Notes: generated by a model not told the origin, from the letters alone. Shown: positions 8,191-17,161, counted from the first letter of the stretch. The stretch: 64,000 bases of DNA from an uncultured Fibrobacterota bacterium (GCA_903876665.1 CAIRAY010000124.1:42303-106302); one strand, 5' to 3'. Translations and numbers: made by a program.

Positions 8191-9318
8191 ATGGCATGGA
8201 TAAAGCAGATTCGCGGGCCCTATATGTGTTACACGGTCGAGAAGGATTTCTTGACCTCCAACTTGATTGAGCAGAAGCCCTTTATTCTTCCCGATTTGCA
8301 AAAACCCGAGCACGACGTTGCCCTGGACATCCGCAAGTTGCGGGCCATCGATGTCCTTTCCCTCCGCTTTTTAGCCAACATGGATGAAATGCTCGAAAAG
8401 AAGGAACACCACCTGGTGCTGGTGGGTGGCGAACCCCAGATTTTGTCCCAGTTATTGGCTTTGCGCCCCATTCGGCATTTTCCAACCATGGCGGACTTTG
8501 AGCGGGAATTCCACGATTTGAACCCGGCCTTGGTGAAGTCCATTTTGCAATTGGCTCAAGGGGGCGTGGGGTTCAAAATGCTCCAGCTGCAATGTCCTCT
8601 TTGTCATTTCCAGGAAGTATCCGGATTTGTATTGGACGAAAGTAAATACAACCTGGTTTGGAGCCCTTCCGAAATTGTGCCCATCATGGTCCCGTCCATT
8701 CCCGAAGCCGAGCGGATTGATTTTTCCTGTTACCGGGTGGCGGTTTGTCCGTCGTGTTTTTTTGCCTCTTCCCGCCCAGATCATTTTGGCATTCGCTTTC
8801 CGGAAGGAGAAATTAAAAGTATCCTCAAGCCAGAGCAAATAACCAATTTGCACTTGGGGCAAACGCCTCGAAAAGCGATCGCTGCGGAATATCGGGAATC
8901 CTCCAAGGAATCCTTTTTTCACCCCCCACGGGACGCCGATGCGGGGTTTCTTTCCTGGAAGCTCCACGAGGCTTGTCAAAAGCAGATCAGCCAGGACCGG
9001 CGCTTTGTCGATGCCTTTGAAATTGTCCTCGCCAACTTCATGATGTGCAAATATGCTTCGAACGATCGCGTGATTGATGACCATTTGCATACTGCCCTGG
9101 CCTGGTTGAACAATGTGATGCAGAACCAGGACCAGTATTCGTCCCTGCGCTTGCAACAGGCTTACACCTTCTATGTCAGTGGATTGCTAGCGATCGACAA
9201 GGTTTCCGAAGCTCACACGGCCTTTCGGGATTTTGAACACAAATTCAAAGAGGACTCTAGCGCCGATTTTTGGTTGCAGAGGGCTGAGTCGCTTATTTCC
9301 GAAAGCTCCCGGAGCTAA
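8191..9318 (+). CDS. STAS-DUF2225 fusion protein
   Basis: About 375 residues. Residues about 10-105 look like a STAS domain (ALDIRKLRAIDVLSLRFLA followed by HLVLVGGEPQI), the fold of anti-sigma-factor antagonists, but the usual DSSG phospho-site is not present. The middle contains two cysteine pairs, CPLC and CPSC, with the spacing of the zinc-binding DUF2225 family. The C-terminal 130 residues are helical and TPR-like. No signal peptide is present, so the protein is cytosolic. The ATG at 8191 was chosen because it matches the predicted transcription start; a TTG at 8170 is possible. The end overlaps the convergent comEC by 26 bp. Function is unknown. Confidence 0.7.
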   Translation: MAWIKQIRGPYMCYTVEKDFLTSNLIEQKPFILPDLQKPEHDVALDIRKLRAIDVLSLRFLANMDEMLEKKEHHLVLVGGEPQILSQLLALRPIRHFPTMADFEREFHDLNPALVKSILQLAQGGVGFKMLQLQCPLCHFQEVSGFVLDESKYNLVWSPSEIVPIMVPSIPEAERIDFSCYRVAVCPSCFFASSRPDHFGIRFPEGEIKSILKPEQITNLHLGQTPRKAIAAEYRESSKESFFHPPRDADAGFLSWKLHEACQKQISQDRRFVDAFEIVLANFMMCKYASNDRVIDDHLHTALAWLNNVMQNQDQYSSLRLQQAYTFYVSGLLAIDKVSEAHTAFRDFEHKFKEDSSADFWLQRAESLISESSRS

Positions 9319-11572
9319 TCCTTCCTTCACTGTCCCATTCAAAAAGAATGGATCCGTCATATTCGGTATTCCAAACCTGGCTGTGCAGGCTGTCTAAGCG
9401 TTTTAGGATGGATGGGGAAGGGTGGCCGTAGCGGTTCTCCAGTCCGCAGCTGATGACTGCATGCGTTGCGGAGCACCTTGCTAAAAATTCGCGCGAAGAG
9501 GAGTTTTGGGATCCATGGTGCCCCAGTTTAATTACTGGAACGCGGAGGGGAATGTTTCTTTTGAGCAAGGCCGCTTCTTCGGCAACGCCCAAATCCGCCA
9601 TGAATAGTGCGGCAGGGCCATGCGGGCCATCCAAGCGCATTACGGCAGAGACCCCGTTCCAGTCTTCACCTTGGATTTGGTCGGGCGAATGGATCCAATG
9701 GATTTTCCACGCACCAATGCCTTCGACCGCCATCCCTTCCCGTAGTGTGCGGATAGGAATTCCCCGTCGGGAAACTTCATCCAAAAAACGAACCCAGCCC
9801 GGTTTGTCGCAAAGGCGAATGGCTTCACCGATCCACAGGCTTTTTACCGGGAAGCTTTCTATTAATGACGTTGCTCCGCCATAATGATCCAAGTCGGGAT
9901 GGGAAATGATTAACGCGTCAATTTGTCCTATTCCCATCTTCCGGCAGAAGGGTACCAAGGTTCGGCTCCCATATTTTCCACTAAACTGCCCATTCCCCGC
10001 ATCGAGGAGGAGAGTTTTGCCACTCGGAAACCGCAACATGGTTGCATCCCCCTGGGCGGCATCCAAAAACCAAATCTGCAGAGGAGGGTGGATCATGGTG
10101 AATCCCCAGGCACACCAGGCGATGGCGGCGCACCAGGTCAATTTTTGGGGACGGGCCTGGGGAAGCCATGCGAGGCCACCTGCCAAAATCAAAATACATA
10201 GCCACAGAGGCCATGGCCCCATGGCGTAATTGGTCCCAGGCAGGGTTGAAAATATGTGCGTTACCTGAACCGAGGCCCCGACCAGGATGCTCGCTGCCTG
10301 TCCAAATCCCGTGGCAAGGGGCCCGCAGGCACAACTGAGCAAAAGCAATACGCCAGCCTCCATGGCAAATCCCATCAAGGGAATCACTAGCAAATTTCCC
10401 ACAAAAGATATGGGGGAGAAACTTTGAAAATGATAGACCAGAATAGGAAATGTCCCTAGGGTTGCACAAAAACAAATCCAGGTGGGCGATAGGATCCAAT
10501 TATTGAGAAAAGGAAGAATCTTTGCACGTTTGCAGGGGTTAGAAGTCTGCCCGAGCAATATCCCCGCTGTAGCTCCGCAGGAAAGCTGAAACCCAATATC
10601 TTCAAGGCTTGCGGGGTCAAATAGCAAGATGGAAGTGCAGGCGACTCCCAGTGCATGCAGGGAGAGCGACGGTCGTTCCATCCAGGCAGCAATTTGTACC
10701 ACCCCGAACATGAACACGGCTCGTTGGACTGAGGCCGATGAGCCCGTAATCGGGACAAAAATCATCAGCATGACTACGGTGAGCATGCGGGCATACTTGG
10801 GGGGAATCCGCAGGGCCGCCAGCATCATTTGCAAGAAGGAACTCAGAAACACAATGTGAAAGCCTGAAACCGTCAGAATATGGACCAGCCCAGTGGCCCG
10901 GAAATCCTGGCTGATGTCTTCATCCAAGCCCGATTTGTCGCCCACCAGCAAAGCCACCATTACGCCTCCCGTTTCGCGGAACATGTAGCGCTGACATACC
11001 ACTCTCAGCCATTCGCGGATTTTAAATGCCAAGCGTTCCGTGTGAAAATGGGAGTGGTCCGGCAGCCAGGAAAGCAGCACGCCACTTGCCATGCAATCCT
11101 GTGAGATGAGCCAGCGCCGTTGATCAAAGGAACCTGGCACGGTCAAATTCCCCAGGGTATCCCATTTGACTCGCCATTCGCCTTGGTCGCCAGGTAGCGG
11201 GAGCTGGTCTCCAGTTTTAGTGCGAAGAAGAACGCGATGGCCATTTTCCAGTTCGATCTGGAGCCGAAATCCCTTTGCCGTGCGGATCACCGATTGAACC
11301 GAACCGGATCCCTTGCTTCCCAGGGCTGGAATTTTTTCCACCTCCGGAGTTTCAACCGCAAGCAAGCGTAAGGCAGCGAGCAAGGAAAATACCAAGAAAA
11401 CCCGGCGAGGCTTCTGGGGAAGAGTGGTCGAGAGGATTAGCCAGAAAAGGACCAAAGGAGGAACCCACCAGGAGAATTCAGAAAACGAGCCCAGGGAAAA
11501 GGCCAGCACAACCGCCAAAGTGCTGATCCAACTTGGGCTGTTGTTAAGAATCTTGATTTTATGTAAATTCAA
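9293..11572 (-). CDS. comEC: ComEC/Rec2-family DNA internalization protein
   Basis: About 759 residues. Domains in order are an N-terminal membrane and DUF4131 region, a multi-pass Competence domain with LLVGDKSGLDEDISQDF and GLVHILTVSGFHIVF, and a C-terminal metallo-beta-lactamase domain with SHPDLDHYGG and LGHHGSQNSSSREFL. This is the standard three-part ComEC layout for carrying single-stranded DNA across the inner membrane. A TTG at 11572 was chosen because the frame upstream of it runs into the divergent metzincin gene; a TTG at 11626 is the alternative. Other competence genes are not in the window. Confidence 0.9.
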   Translation of the reverse strand: MNLHKIKILNNSPSWISTLAVVLAFSLGSFSEFSWWVPPLVLFWLILSTTLPQKPRRVFLVFSLLAALRLLAVETPEVEKIPALGSKGSGSVQSVIRTAKGFRLQIELENGHRVLLRTKTGDQLPLPGDQGEWRVKWDTLGNLTVPGSFDQRRWLISQDCMASGVLLSWLPDHSHFHTERLAFKIREWLRVVCQRYMFRETGGVMVALLVGDKSGLDEDISQDFRATGLVHILTVSGFHIVFLSSFLQMMLAALRIPPKYARMLTVVMLMIFVPITGSSASVQRAVFMFGVVQIAAWMERPSLSLHALGVACTSILLFDPASLEDIGFQLSCGATAGILLGQTSNPCKRAKILPFLNNWILSPTWICFCATLGTFPILVYHFQSFSPISFVGNLLVIPLMGFAMEAGVLLLLSCACGPLATGFGQAASILVGASVQVTHIFSTLPGTNYAMGPWPLWLCILILAGGLAWLPQARPQKLTWCAAIAWCAWGFTMIHPPLQIWFLDAAQGDATMLRFPSGKTLLLDAGNGQFSGKYGSRTLVPFCRKMGIGQIDALIISHPDLDHYGGATSLIESFPVKSLWIGEAIRLCDKPGWVRFLDEVSRRGIPIRTLREGMAVEGIGAWKIHWIHSPDQIQGEDWNGVSAVMRLDGPHGPAALFMADLGVAEEAALLKRNIPLRVPVIKLGHHGSQNSSSREFLARCSATHAVISCGLENRYGHPSPSILKRLDSLHSQVWNTEYDGSILFEWDSEGRISSGSFRK

Positions 11573-11573
11573 T

Positions 11574-12863
11574 ATGGTTTCACCAGAAAAAACTTGGGTA
11601 TTCTGGTTAGACGATTTGGAGGTCAATCTGGTTCGTCATTTGGGAAAATATTTTGCAGGGGCGTTTTCGCTCCTTCTCGTGGGCTGTCTTTTTGACTCCG
11701 CCCCACCAGATCCCATCTCGCCCGGTGCAAATGGCGGGGATTACCGACTTTTTCCCAATGACTTGGGCAAAGCGGATTCGGCCGCCAAGTATTTTGCTCA
11801 AGGCGTTATTCTTCCCGGCCACCCGGGGGCATCTTATTCCCTGAGTTTTGTTGCGGGTGAGGGGAGCATTCCCAATCTGCGTTTGTACCGGTTGATTCCC
11901 AAGGGGGACCAATACATGTACACGACCGACCAGTTGATCGAGGGCAAGCTGTCCGAGGGGCAGTGGCGCTACGACTTCAACGCCAATTTCTCGAGCCAAA
12001 TCGATTGGCTAACCATTCTGGAACAAAAAGGCAAGCGCTACGAAACCCCTCTGACAAATTTGCATTTTGCGGGTTGGGGATCCAACTCATCCCATATTTC
12101 TTTGAACCTTTGGATTACCGGAAAGTATGTTCCCCCTGCGGGTGGTGAAACTCCCCAAGAATTGGCGAAGCTGATTCTGGCTGGCTACCGGACAGCCTAT
12201 GGTCCGGCGGGAATTACTGTTGACACGGTCTATCTTCAATATGCGTCCAGCCACCGGCTATCAGGCAAATCTTTTCCTGATTCCTTGCCGATCGTAGCAG
12301 AAGATATTGAATCCCGCTTTGACAGCTTGGGCAATGGCCTGGCGCATCCCTATTCCGAGGCTTTGGACCTCGTGTTGATTTTCGGGTTCCAGGAGGAGGG
12401 GATGTTAGGATTATCGCCCCTGTTTGGGAAAAATTTGGAGGCCGGGGAGGCGGGTGTTGTCTTGCTTTCCACGCACCGCTCAAGCGCCGGACTGCAAGAC
12501 TTTACCGCAGTGGGGTCCGAGGTCATGGTGGCGACAGCGGTACATGAAACAGGTCATTTTTTTGGCCTGCGACACACAACGGTTACCCAGCGAGACATGA
12601 TGGCTTCCGGTGACTTTTCTGCAGAAGAGGATGGCATTGGCGACACTCCCTGGTGTCCGGGCCTTGCGTATCTGGTGGGAACTCGGGATATTCCCGTGAG
12701 CTCGAAATTTCTGTCCCGCAAATTTATTGCAGGCCTTGCAGCCTACCAATGTCCCGATGCCGAAAACCCCATGTTCCCCTATTCCACAGACGTGATCATG
12801 GGTGCATTTACCGAAGGGCAAGGCGCCATTCTGGCCAAGAATCTATCCATTTTTCCGCATTGA
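11574..12863 (+). CDS. metzincin-like zinc metalloprotease lipoprotein
   Basis: About 429 residues from the ATG at 11574. A lipoprotein signal (GKYFAGAFSLLLVGC) begins at about residue 24, so the real start may be the TTG at 11640, which gives 407 residues and a normal signal peptide. The catalytic zinc motif HETGHFFGLRHT is near residue 322, and IGDTPWC lies shortly after it. The long HExxHxxGxxH motif followed by a DTP element is typical of metzincins of the pappalysin/M43 type. A secreted, lipid-anchored protease is predicted. It starts back to back with comEC, so the two share a very short promoter region. Confidence 0.75.
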   Translation: MVSPEKTWVFWLDDLEVNLVRHLGKYFAGAFSLLLVGCLFDSAPPDPISPGANGGDYRLFPNDLGKADSAAKYFAQGVILPGHPGASYSLSFVAGEGSIPNLRLYRLIPKGDQYMYTTDQLIEGKLSEGQWRYDFNANFSSQIDWLTILEQKGKRYETPLTNLHFAGWGSNSSHISLNLWITGKYVPPAGGETPQELAKLILAGYRTAYGPAGITVDTVYLQYASSHRLSGKSFPDSLPIVAEDIESRFDSLGNGLAHPYSEALDLVLIFGFQEEGMLGLSPLFGKNLEAGEAGVVLLSTHRSSAGLQDFTAVGSEVMVATAVHETGHFFGLRHTTVTQRDMMASGDFSAEEDGIGDTPWCPGLAYLVGTRDIPVSSKFLSRKFIAGLAAYQCPDAENPMFPYSTDVIMGAFTEGQGAILAKNLSIFPH

Positions 12864-12908
12864 TATTGTCGATGTCTCCAACCAAATCCTGTCATCCTTG
12901 GTTGTCTT

Positions 12909-13216
12909 GTCATCCCCCGAAGGGGGAACACCGGCGCTGGTTGCAGAATTTTTTCGGGCAGGGTGCGGTGATGCCCGTTCCGGGCATGACAAAAGTAGAG
13001 TTCATGGCAGGAAGGGCGGATATTGCTTGTCATCCCCCGAACTCCACAAAGTGGACATGTGTCCGTAACGGGCAAAGCCCGAACGGTCCCACCGAGGGAT
13101 CACCGGCGCTGGTTGCAGAATTTTTTCGGGCAGGGTGCGGTGATGCCCGTTCCGGGCATGACTCTCATAGCGGGCATGACTCTCATAGCGGGCATGACTC
13201 TCATAGCGGGCATGAC
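12909..13216. repeat. two palindromic repeat elements plus three 18-bp tandem units
   Basis: This fills most of the gap between the metzincin and DUF4416 genes. Copy 1 is 12909-12990 and copy 2 is 13029-13162. Both end with GGTGATGCCCGTTCCGGGCATGAC-type palindromes and share a block containing GGCGCTGGTTGCAG. Copy 2 has a core of small hairpins (CCACAAAGTGG, GGACATGTGTCC, CGGGCAAAGCCCG, CGGTCCCACCG). Three perfect 18-bp copies of TCTCATAGCGGGCATGAC follow at 13163-13216. The same core is found at 34321-34395 and, inverted, at 51457-51532. No transposase lies nearby. Confidence 0.85.
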
Positions 13217-13254
13217 AAATGAACCCATTTTTAGTTGTTTAGGACAATAACCTG

Positions 13255-13806
13255 ATGTCTCCTGTCGTTATACCCGCACAAATGTTGGTTTTTGTTTTGC
13301 AGTCAGGCAATGCCTGGGATGCCGAGCTGCTCACGGTGCTCGAAAAGACCTGGGGCCCCTTGCGTCACAAGGGCGATTGGCATCCCTTCGATCAAACCAA
13401 CTACTACCAAGCCGAGATGGGGGCCAATCTCCATAGGGCTGTGGCTTCTTTCGATTGTCTAATCGATCCCTCCCGGATTGCCGCCGAAAAGCTTCGGAGC
13501 ATTGCGGTGGAAGGAATCTGGACCGGGGAGGCTGGTGGCCGAAAATTCAATTTTGACATCGGCTATATGGATCCCGATAAGGTCGTTCTTCCCTCCTGCA
13601 AACAGGGACCCTGGAAGGTATACTGGGGCGAAGGAATTTGGCTGGACATCGTGATGCACTATGCTAAAGGCCACTTCGACGGGTCGCCCTGGTCCTTTGA
13701 AGACTTTGTGCGCAATCCCTACCAACGCGACCTGTTGCTGATCCGCGAAAAGTACAAGAAGTCGCTCAAGGCCAAGGACTCTAGTTCCCCAGGCGTCCAA
13801 CAATGA
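13255..13806 (+). CDS. DUF4416 family protein
   Basis: 183 residues, cytosolic with no signal peptide. The pattern of HPFDQTNYYQAEMG, then SFDCLIDPSRIAAEKL, FNFDIGYMDPDKVVLPS and SPWSFEDFVRNPYQRDLL matches the DUF4416 family of about this length, whose biochemical role is not known to me. An AGGA about ten bases upstream supports the ATG at 13255. It converges with the caspase gene and overlaps it by 26 bp. Confidence 0.75.
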   Translation: MSPVVIPAQMLVFVLQSGNAWDAELLTVLEKTWGPLRHKGDWHPFDQTNYYQAEMGANLHRAVASFDCLIDPSRIAAEKLRSIAVEGIWTGEAGGRKFNFDIGYMDPDKVVLPSCKQGPWKVYWGEGIWLDIVMHYAKGHFDGSPWSFEDFVRNPYQRDLLLIREKYKKSLKAKDSSSPGVQQ

Positions 13807-15880
13807 TGTTGGCTTGGAATCCGGTCCAGAAAATCATGCGCTGGGATCCTTGGATAATTTCTTGACTCTGCCAGTCACCAATGGGCTTGGCCATGATCGC
13901 CTGTTTTGAATCACGCTGAAGCATGTTTGCTGACATACCCGCCGAAAAGCCGATGTGCCGGGTGATGTTGTATCCGACTTCCAATTTGACTCGGTGCAAA
14001 CTGTTGAAGTCCATGTTGCGTACTAGGCTGTCGGGATTGTGAGGACGGGCTTCCTTGTCCCACTGGATGGGGATGGAGTCCCATTTTTGGATGAAGTGAC
14101 TCGATGCGTCGAGGGACACCCAAAGGGGCCCTTGCATCCCAAAGCGGGTGCCAATGCCATAACCGGTTCCAATGGTTTCTGGGTTCCAGTTGTCCTGGCT
14201 CCACTCAAATACGTTGTAGAAAACCGGGGAACCACTAAAGATGCTCAGCCGGCGCCAGCGCATCTCATCCACGGAAACCTTGAATCCGTAAATTCCTTTG
14301 GCGGAGTAGCTGAAGAAGCCAATGGGTGCCTTGGCGTCTCCCGAAACATTGATAAAGCCAACTTGGGTGTGCGATGCTTTGGATGTATTCACAAATCCGA
14401 CTTGCACACCGTTTTTGTTGGATCCGCTGACATTGACCAAGCCTGCCTGCAGGCCATGCAGGTCTTTGGCAACATTTACCATTCCGGCCTGCACACCATG
14501 TAGGTTCTTGGAAATATTGACATAGCCGGCCTGCACCCCATTAATGTTGTGTGCATAGTTGACCGTGGCTGAAACTTGCACGCCATTGGAGGAATCTCCC
14601 GCAATGGTCCCGAGCAGTGCAAGTTGCAATCCATCAAATCCGCGATTGGCATAATTGAGTCCTAAAAACGAAAATTGATAGCCCTGGATTCCTTGGTCCG
14701 CTTCGTTTAACAGCATGGACATTTGGGTTCCGTGTATGCTGGTATCGGCCTTGGCCCGGAGAATATCCCATTGGAAAATTGTGGGCTTTTTGGCGATGTC
14801 AGCCCGCCAGTCTTTCTTTTCCGAACACTCGCCACAGGTTCCCCGGGACCGGGTTTGTTGCATAGAAACGGTGCTGAAATTTTTGGTGGTCAATGATACT
14901 CGGCCTCCGGTGGGCAAGGTCACTTTGGCTTCGGAAAGGGTCTGAATTTCTACGCGGACCAAGTAGGTTCCGGGAGAAAGCCCGAGCTCAATGTCCCGTC
15001 CCAAGGGCTTGTGAAGCTCGGCTACGAGTTGTCCTTGCTGGTCGCGGATATAAAAACGACCTTGTAAGTCCTTATTGAGAAGAATTGCCGAGCCAATACC
15101 ACGCAGGTCAGTCATCACAACGTCCCCCGATCCGCTCAGGTTGAGATCGCGGGAAGGGTGTTGCATGCCTCCTATGGTCGCTTCTGTGCTATTTGTCGTC
15201 TCCTGAAAGGCAAACTGGTATGCCTCGCCCAAGGTGACCTTCTTGTCCCCGTTAAGGTCTGCAGCGCCACGCAGGCCCGTCACAAAGGCATGGGTAAAAA
15301 ACGAGGCCCTTAGAGCGTCGCTTTCTTGGGAAACTTCGTCTTCGGTGCTTGAGGTCAGGAAGGCGGTTCCCTTCATGTTGGAGGATTCATCCACCAAAAA
15401 TGCCGGCCGGCGCTGGCCACCTTTGGCCCGCACAATGGCGCCCGATCCACAGGCATCCAAAATGGTGATGCGCACATCCGCGGGAAGAGCCTCAATGCGG
15501 GTTCGCAGTTCCTTCCAAGTTACCGTGTTATTCCCGAGAAGGAGCCCTTGTTCATCGGCATGACCGGAATAGTAAACCATGACTTCCTTGCGGTCGGCTT
15601 TGGGGGCTCTTTGGAGAAGGACTGTGATTTGGTCCAAGCCCTTTCTCAGGGAATTCGGACTGGGATCCTCCACAAGGACCTGATTTTCTTTAGCCACTCC
15701 GCCCATGTCCTCAAATACCCGCATCATGGATTTGGCATCGGAGGCGGCATAACGAAGCGTGGGGCGCCCTGACCCCCCTTCATTGGAGGAGGTCAACAGA
15801 AGGAAACGTTGGATGTTTTCTGCATGCGCCTGGGTCAGGCAGAAGGTTCCCAAAAGAATCATGAGCTTGATTGCATTCAT
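13781..15880 (-). CDS. secreted caspase-like peptidase fused to GVQ surface repeats and beta-barrel
   Basis: 699 residues from the ATG at 15880, which has a GAGGA ribosome site and starts a clean signal peptide (MNAIKLMILLGTFCLTQAHA). Residues about 22-255 are a caspase/metacaspase p20-type domain with the catalytic dyad visible: His107 in YYSGHAD and Cys144 in LDACGSG. A DLNGDKKVTLGEA stretch looks like a calcium-binding loop. Residues about 425-530 contain repeated NGVQVG/HGVQAGMVNV units like the LA_2272-type surface repeats. The last 150 or so residues look like outer-membrane beta strands. It is the last gene of a sigma/anti-sigma operon. Substrate and role are unknown. Confidence 0.8.
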   Translation of the reverse strand: MNAIKLMILLGTFCLTQAHAENIQRFLLLTSSNEGGSGRPTLRYAASDAKSMMRVFEDMGGVAKENQVLVEDPSPNSLRKGLDQITVLLQRAPKADRKEVMVYYSGHADEQGLLLGNNTVTWKELRTRIEALPADVRITILDACGSGAIVRAKGGQRRPAFLVDESSNMKGTAFLTSSTEDEVSQESDALRASFFTHAFVTGLRGAADLNGDKKVTLGEAYQFAFQETTNSTEATIGGMQHPSRDLNLSGSGDVVMTDLRGIGSAILLNKDLQGRFYIRDQQGQLVAELHKPLGRDIELGLSPGTYLVRVEIQTLSEAKVTLPTGGRVSLTTKNFSTVSMQQTRSRGTCGECSEKKDWRADIAKKPTIFQWDILRAKADTSIHGTQMSMLLNEADQGIQGYQFSFLGLNYANRGFDGLQLALLGTIAGDSSNGVQVSATVNYAHNINGVQAGYVNISKNLHGVQAGMVNVAKDLHGLQAGLVNVSGSNKNGVQVGFVNTSKASHTQVGFINVSGDAKAPIGFFSYSAKGIYGFKVSVDEMRWRRLSIFSGSPVFYNVFEWSQDNWNPETIGTGYGIGTRFGMQGPLWVSLDASSHFIQKWDSIPIQWDKEARPHNPDSLVRNMDFNSLHRVKLEVGYNITRHIGFSAGMSANMLQRDSKQAIMAKPIGDWQSQEIIQGSQRMIFWTGFQANIIVGRLGN

Positions 15881-15887
15881 AAGATCC

Positions 15888-16691
15888 TCACTTGCGGATG
15901 ACGATCCGAGTTTGTTGAAAGTGCGCATCGAGAGGTAGGCTTGTGGGTGGTTCGGAATTTCCAGAAAGGGTTTCTAGAATAGTTACCAGAGAATCCACGG
16001 AAAAGGGCTCAGTCGAGGTGATCAGCCAAAAGGCTTCGAAGTAAGGTGCGCGGTCCAGCTCGTAAGCGAAAGGAAGGAAACCGGTTAGGCCCGGTTCGGT
16101 CTTGGCTGCAGCAGTTCCCGCCTCGGGAAAGTGTGTGGTCCACTGGCCCCGGCCATCCAGGGAAATGATGGAGGCAAAGCATTTTTTGGAAACCTGATAA
16201 TGGATTTGGATCAGATCCCCATTGTTCAGTTTGGCACCTTCAAGAATATGGGCTATCGTATCTCCTGTTTTTAGGAACAGTTGGATGTGATCCTGGAGGC
16301 CTTTGATACGAATATCACTTGGGTTTTGAATTCCTGCCACTTCGATATTCTGCGGAAGGATATCCCGATTGGACAAAAAGTATGCAACAGAAAGGGAAAG
16401 GATCAAAACCGCTGTCAGGGCTACGCGGAAGGGAAGAGTCACCAGGAATCCTGGGCGGGTATTGACTGCGCTGGACCGGGCCGTAGCGAGGGCCTGCAGA
16501 CGTTTGGCGGTCTGCGTTGGATCCAAGCGGCCTAACAAGGCAACGTTATCCGCAAGCAATGCGTCTAGGTTGGCTTGGACCTCGGGGTGGGTGTGGGCCG
16601 CTTTATTTATTTGGGCAAGCTCATCAGCTGGGAGTTCTCCGAGAAGATAGCGCTCCAGTTTCCAGTCGGGTATTCCGCTTGTGCTGCTCAT
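15888..16691 (-). CDS. membrane anti-sigma-like protein
   Basis: 267 residues. The N-terminal 80 residues (LERYLLGELPADE, then a helical stretch) resemble the short sigma-binding domain of anti-sigma factors. One membrane helix lies at about residues 86-106 (FRVALTAVLILSLSVAYFL). The rest is periplasmic and contains a DUF4384-like region (LNNGDLIQIHYQVSKKCFASIISLDGRGQ). It overlaps the upstream sigma-factor gene by 4 bp and ends 7 bp before the caspase start. Order and overlap argue strongly that it holds the ECF sigma factor at the membrane. No zinc-finger HxxxCxxC motif is visible. Confidence 0.75.
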   Translation of the reverse strand: MSSTSGIPDWKLERYLLGELPADELAQINKAAHTHPEVQANLDALLADNVALLGRLDPTQTAKRLQALATARSSAVNTRPGFLVTLPFRVALTAVLILSLSVAYFLSNRDILPQNIEVAGIQNPSDIRIKGLQDHIQLFLKTGDTIAHILEGAKLNNGDLIQIHYQVSKKCFASIISLDGRGQWTTHFPEAGTAAAKTEPGLTGFLPFAYELDRAPYFEAFWLITSTEPFSVDSLVTILETLSGNSEPPTSLPLDAHFQQTRIVIRK

Positions 16692-17161
16692 GTTTCCTCC
16701 AACAAATTCAGCGTGGACCTCAAGGCGCGGATCCGTTTGCGTACACCCGAAACCGACATCTTGACTTCCCGCGCCACCTCTTCGAGGGTCATCCCGTCGT
16801 GCAAATGCAAAACGGCGATGGTGCGCGTGGACTCAGGATGCTTCCCGAACAGGCGATCGAGGACACTACGGGCTTCGAGGCGGGCGTAGTCGTCATCGAG
16901 GGATGCGATGCGCGAGATCAGGTCGTTCCCATCAGGTTCGCCCCGTCGCTTGCGATCGCGGATCCGGTTCAGGCAGAGTCGAGTGGCCATATTCCAGAGC
17001 AGGCTCGAGGGATACTCGTCGGTGAGCCTGGTTTGGTGCTCCAGCAGCTTCAAAAACACCTCCTGGGAGATGTCCTCGGCTTCGGCTGGGTCACGCAAAA
17101 GTTGCACGCACCTGCGGGTAACCATGGGTCCATATTTCCGGAACAAAACTTCCACGTCCAT
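16688..17161 (-). CDS. ECF sigma factor
   Basis: 157 residues from the ATG at 17161, chosen because an AAGGG lies seven bases upstream; the upstream-extended frame to 17353 has no ribosome site. Region 2 is seen in DPAEAEDISQEVFLKLLEH and LLWNMATRLCLNRIRDRKRR, and region 4 in LHLHDGMTLEEVAREVKMSV, which is the helix-turn-helix. This is the layout of an extracytoplasmic-function sigma70 factor. It is the first gene of the sigma/anti-sigma/caspase operon and probably drives its own transcription, although no repeated promoter motif could be identified. Confidence 0.9.
   Translation of the reverse strand: MDVEVLFRKYGPMVTRRCVQLLRDPAEAEDISQEVFLKLLEHQTRLTDEYPSSLLWNMATRLCLNRIRDRKRRGEPDGNDLISRIASLDDDYARLEARSVLDRLFGKHPESTRTIAVLHLHDGMTLEEVAREVKMSVSGVRKRIRALRSTLNLLEET

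Noticed and set aside
13163..13216. possible CRISPR array from short regular repeats
   Set aside because: The 18-bp units are directly tandem without unique spacers and no cas genes are present.
12909..13216. insertion sequence
   Set aside because: No transposase frame, and the elements are far too short; they fit non-autonomous palindromic repeats.
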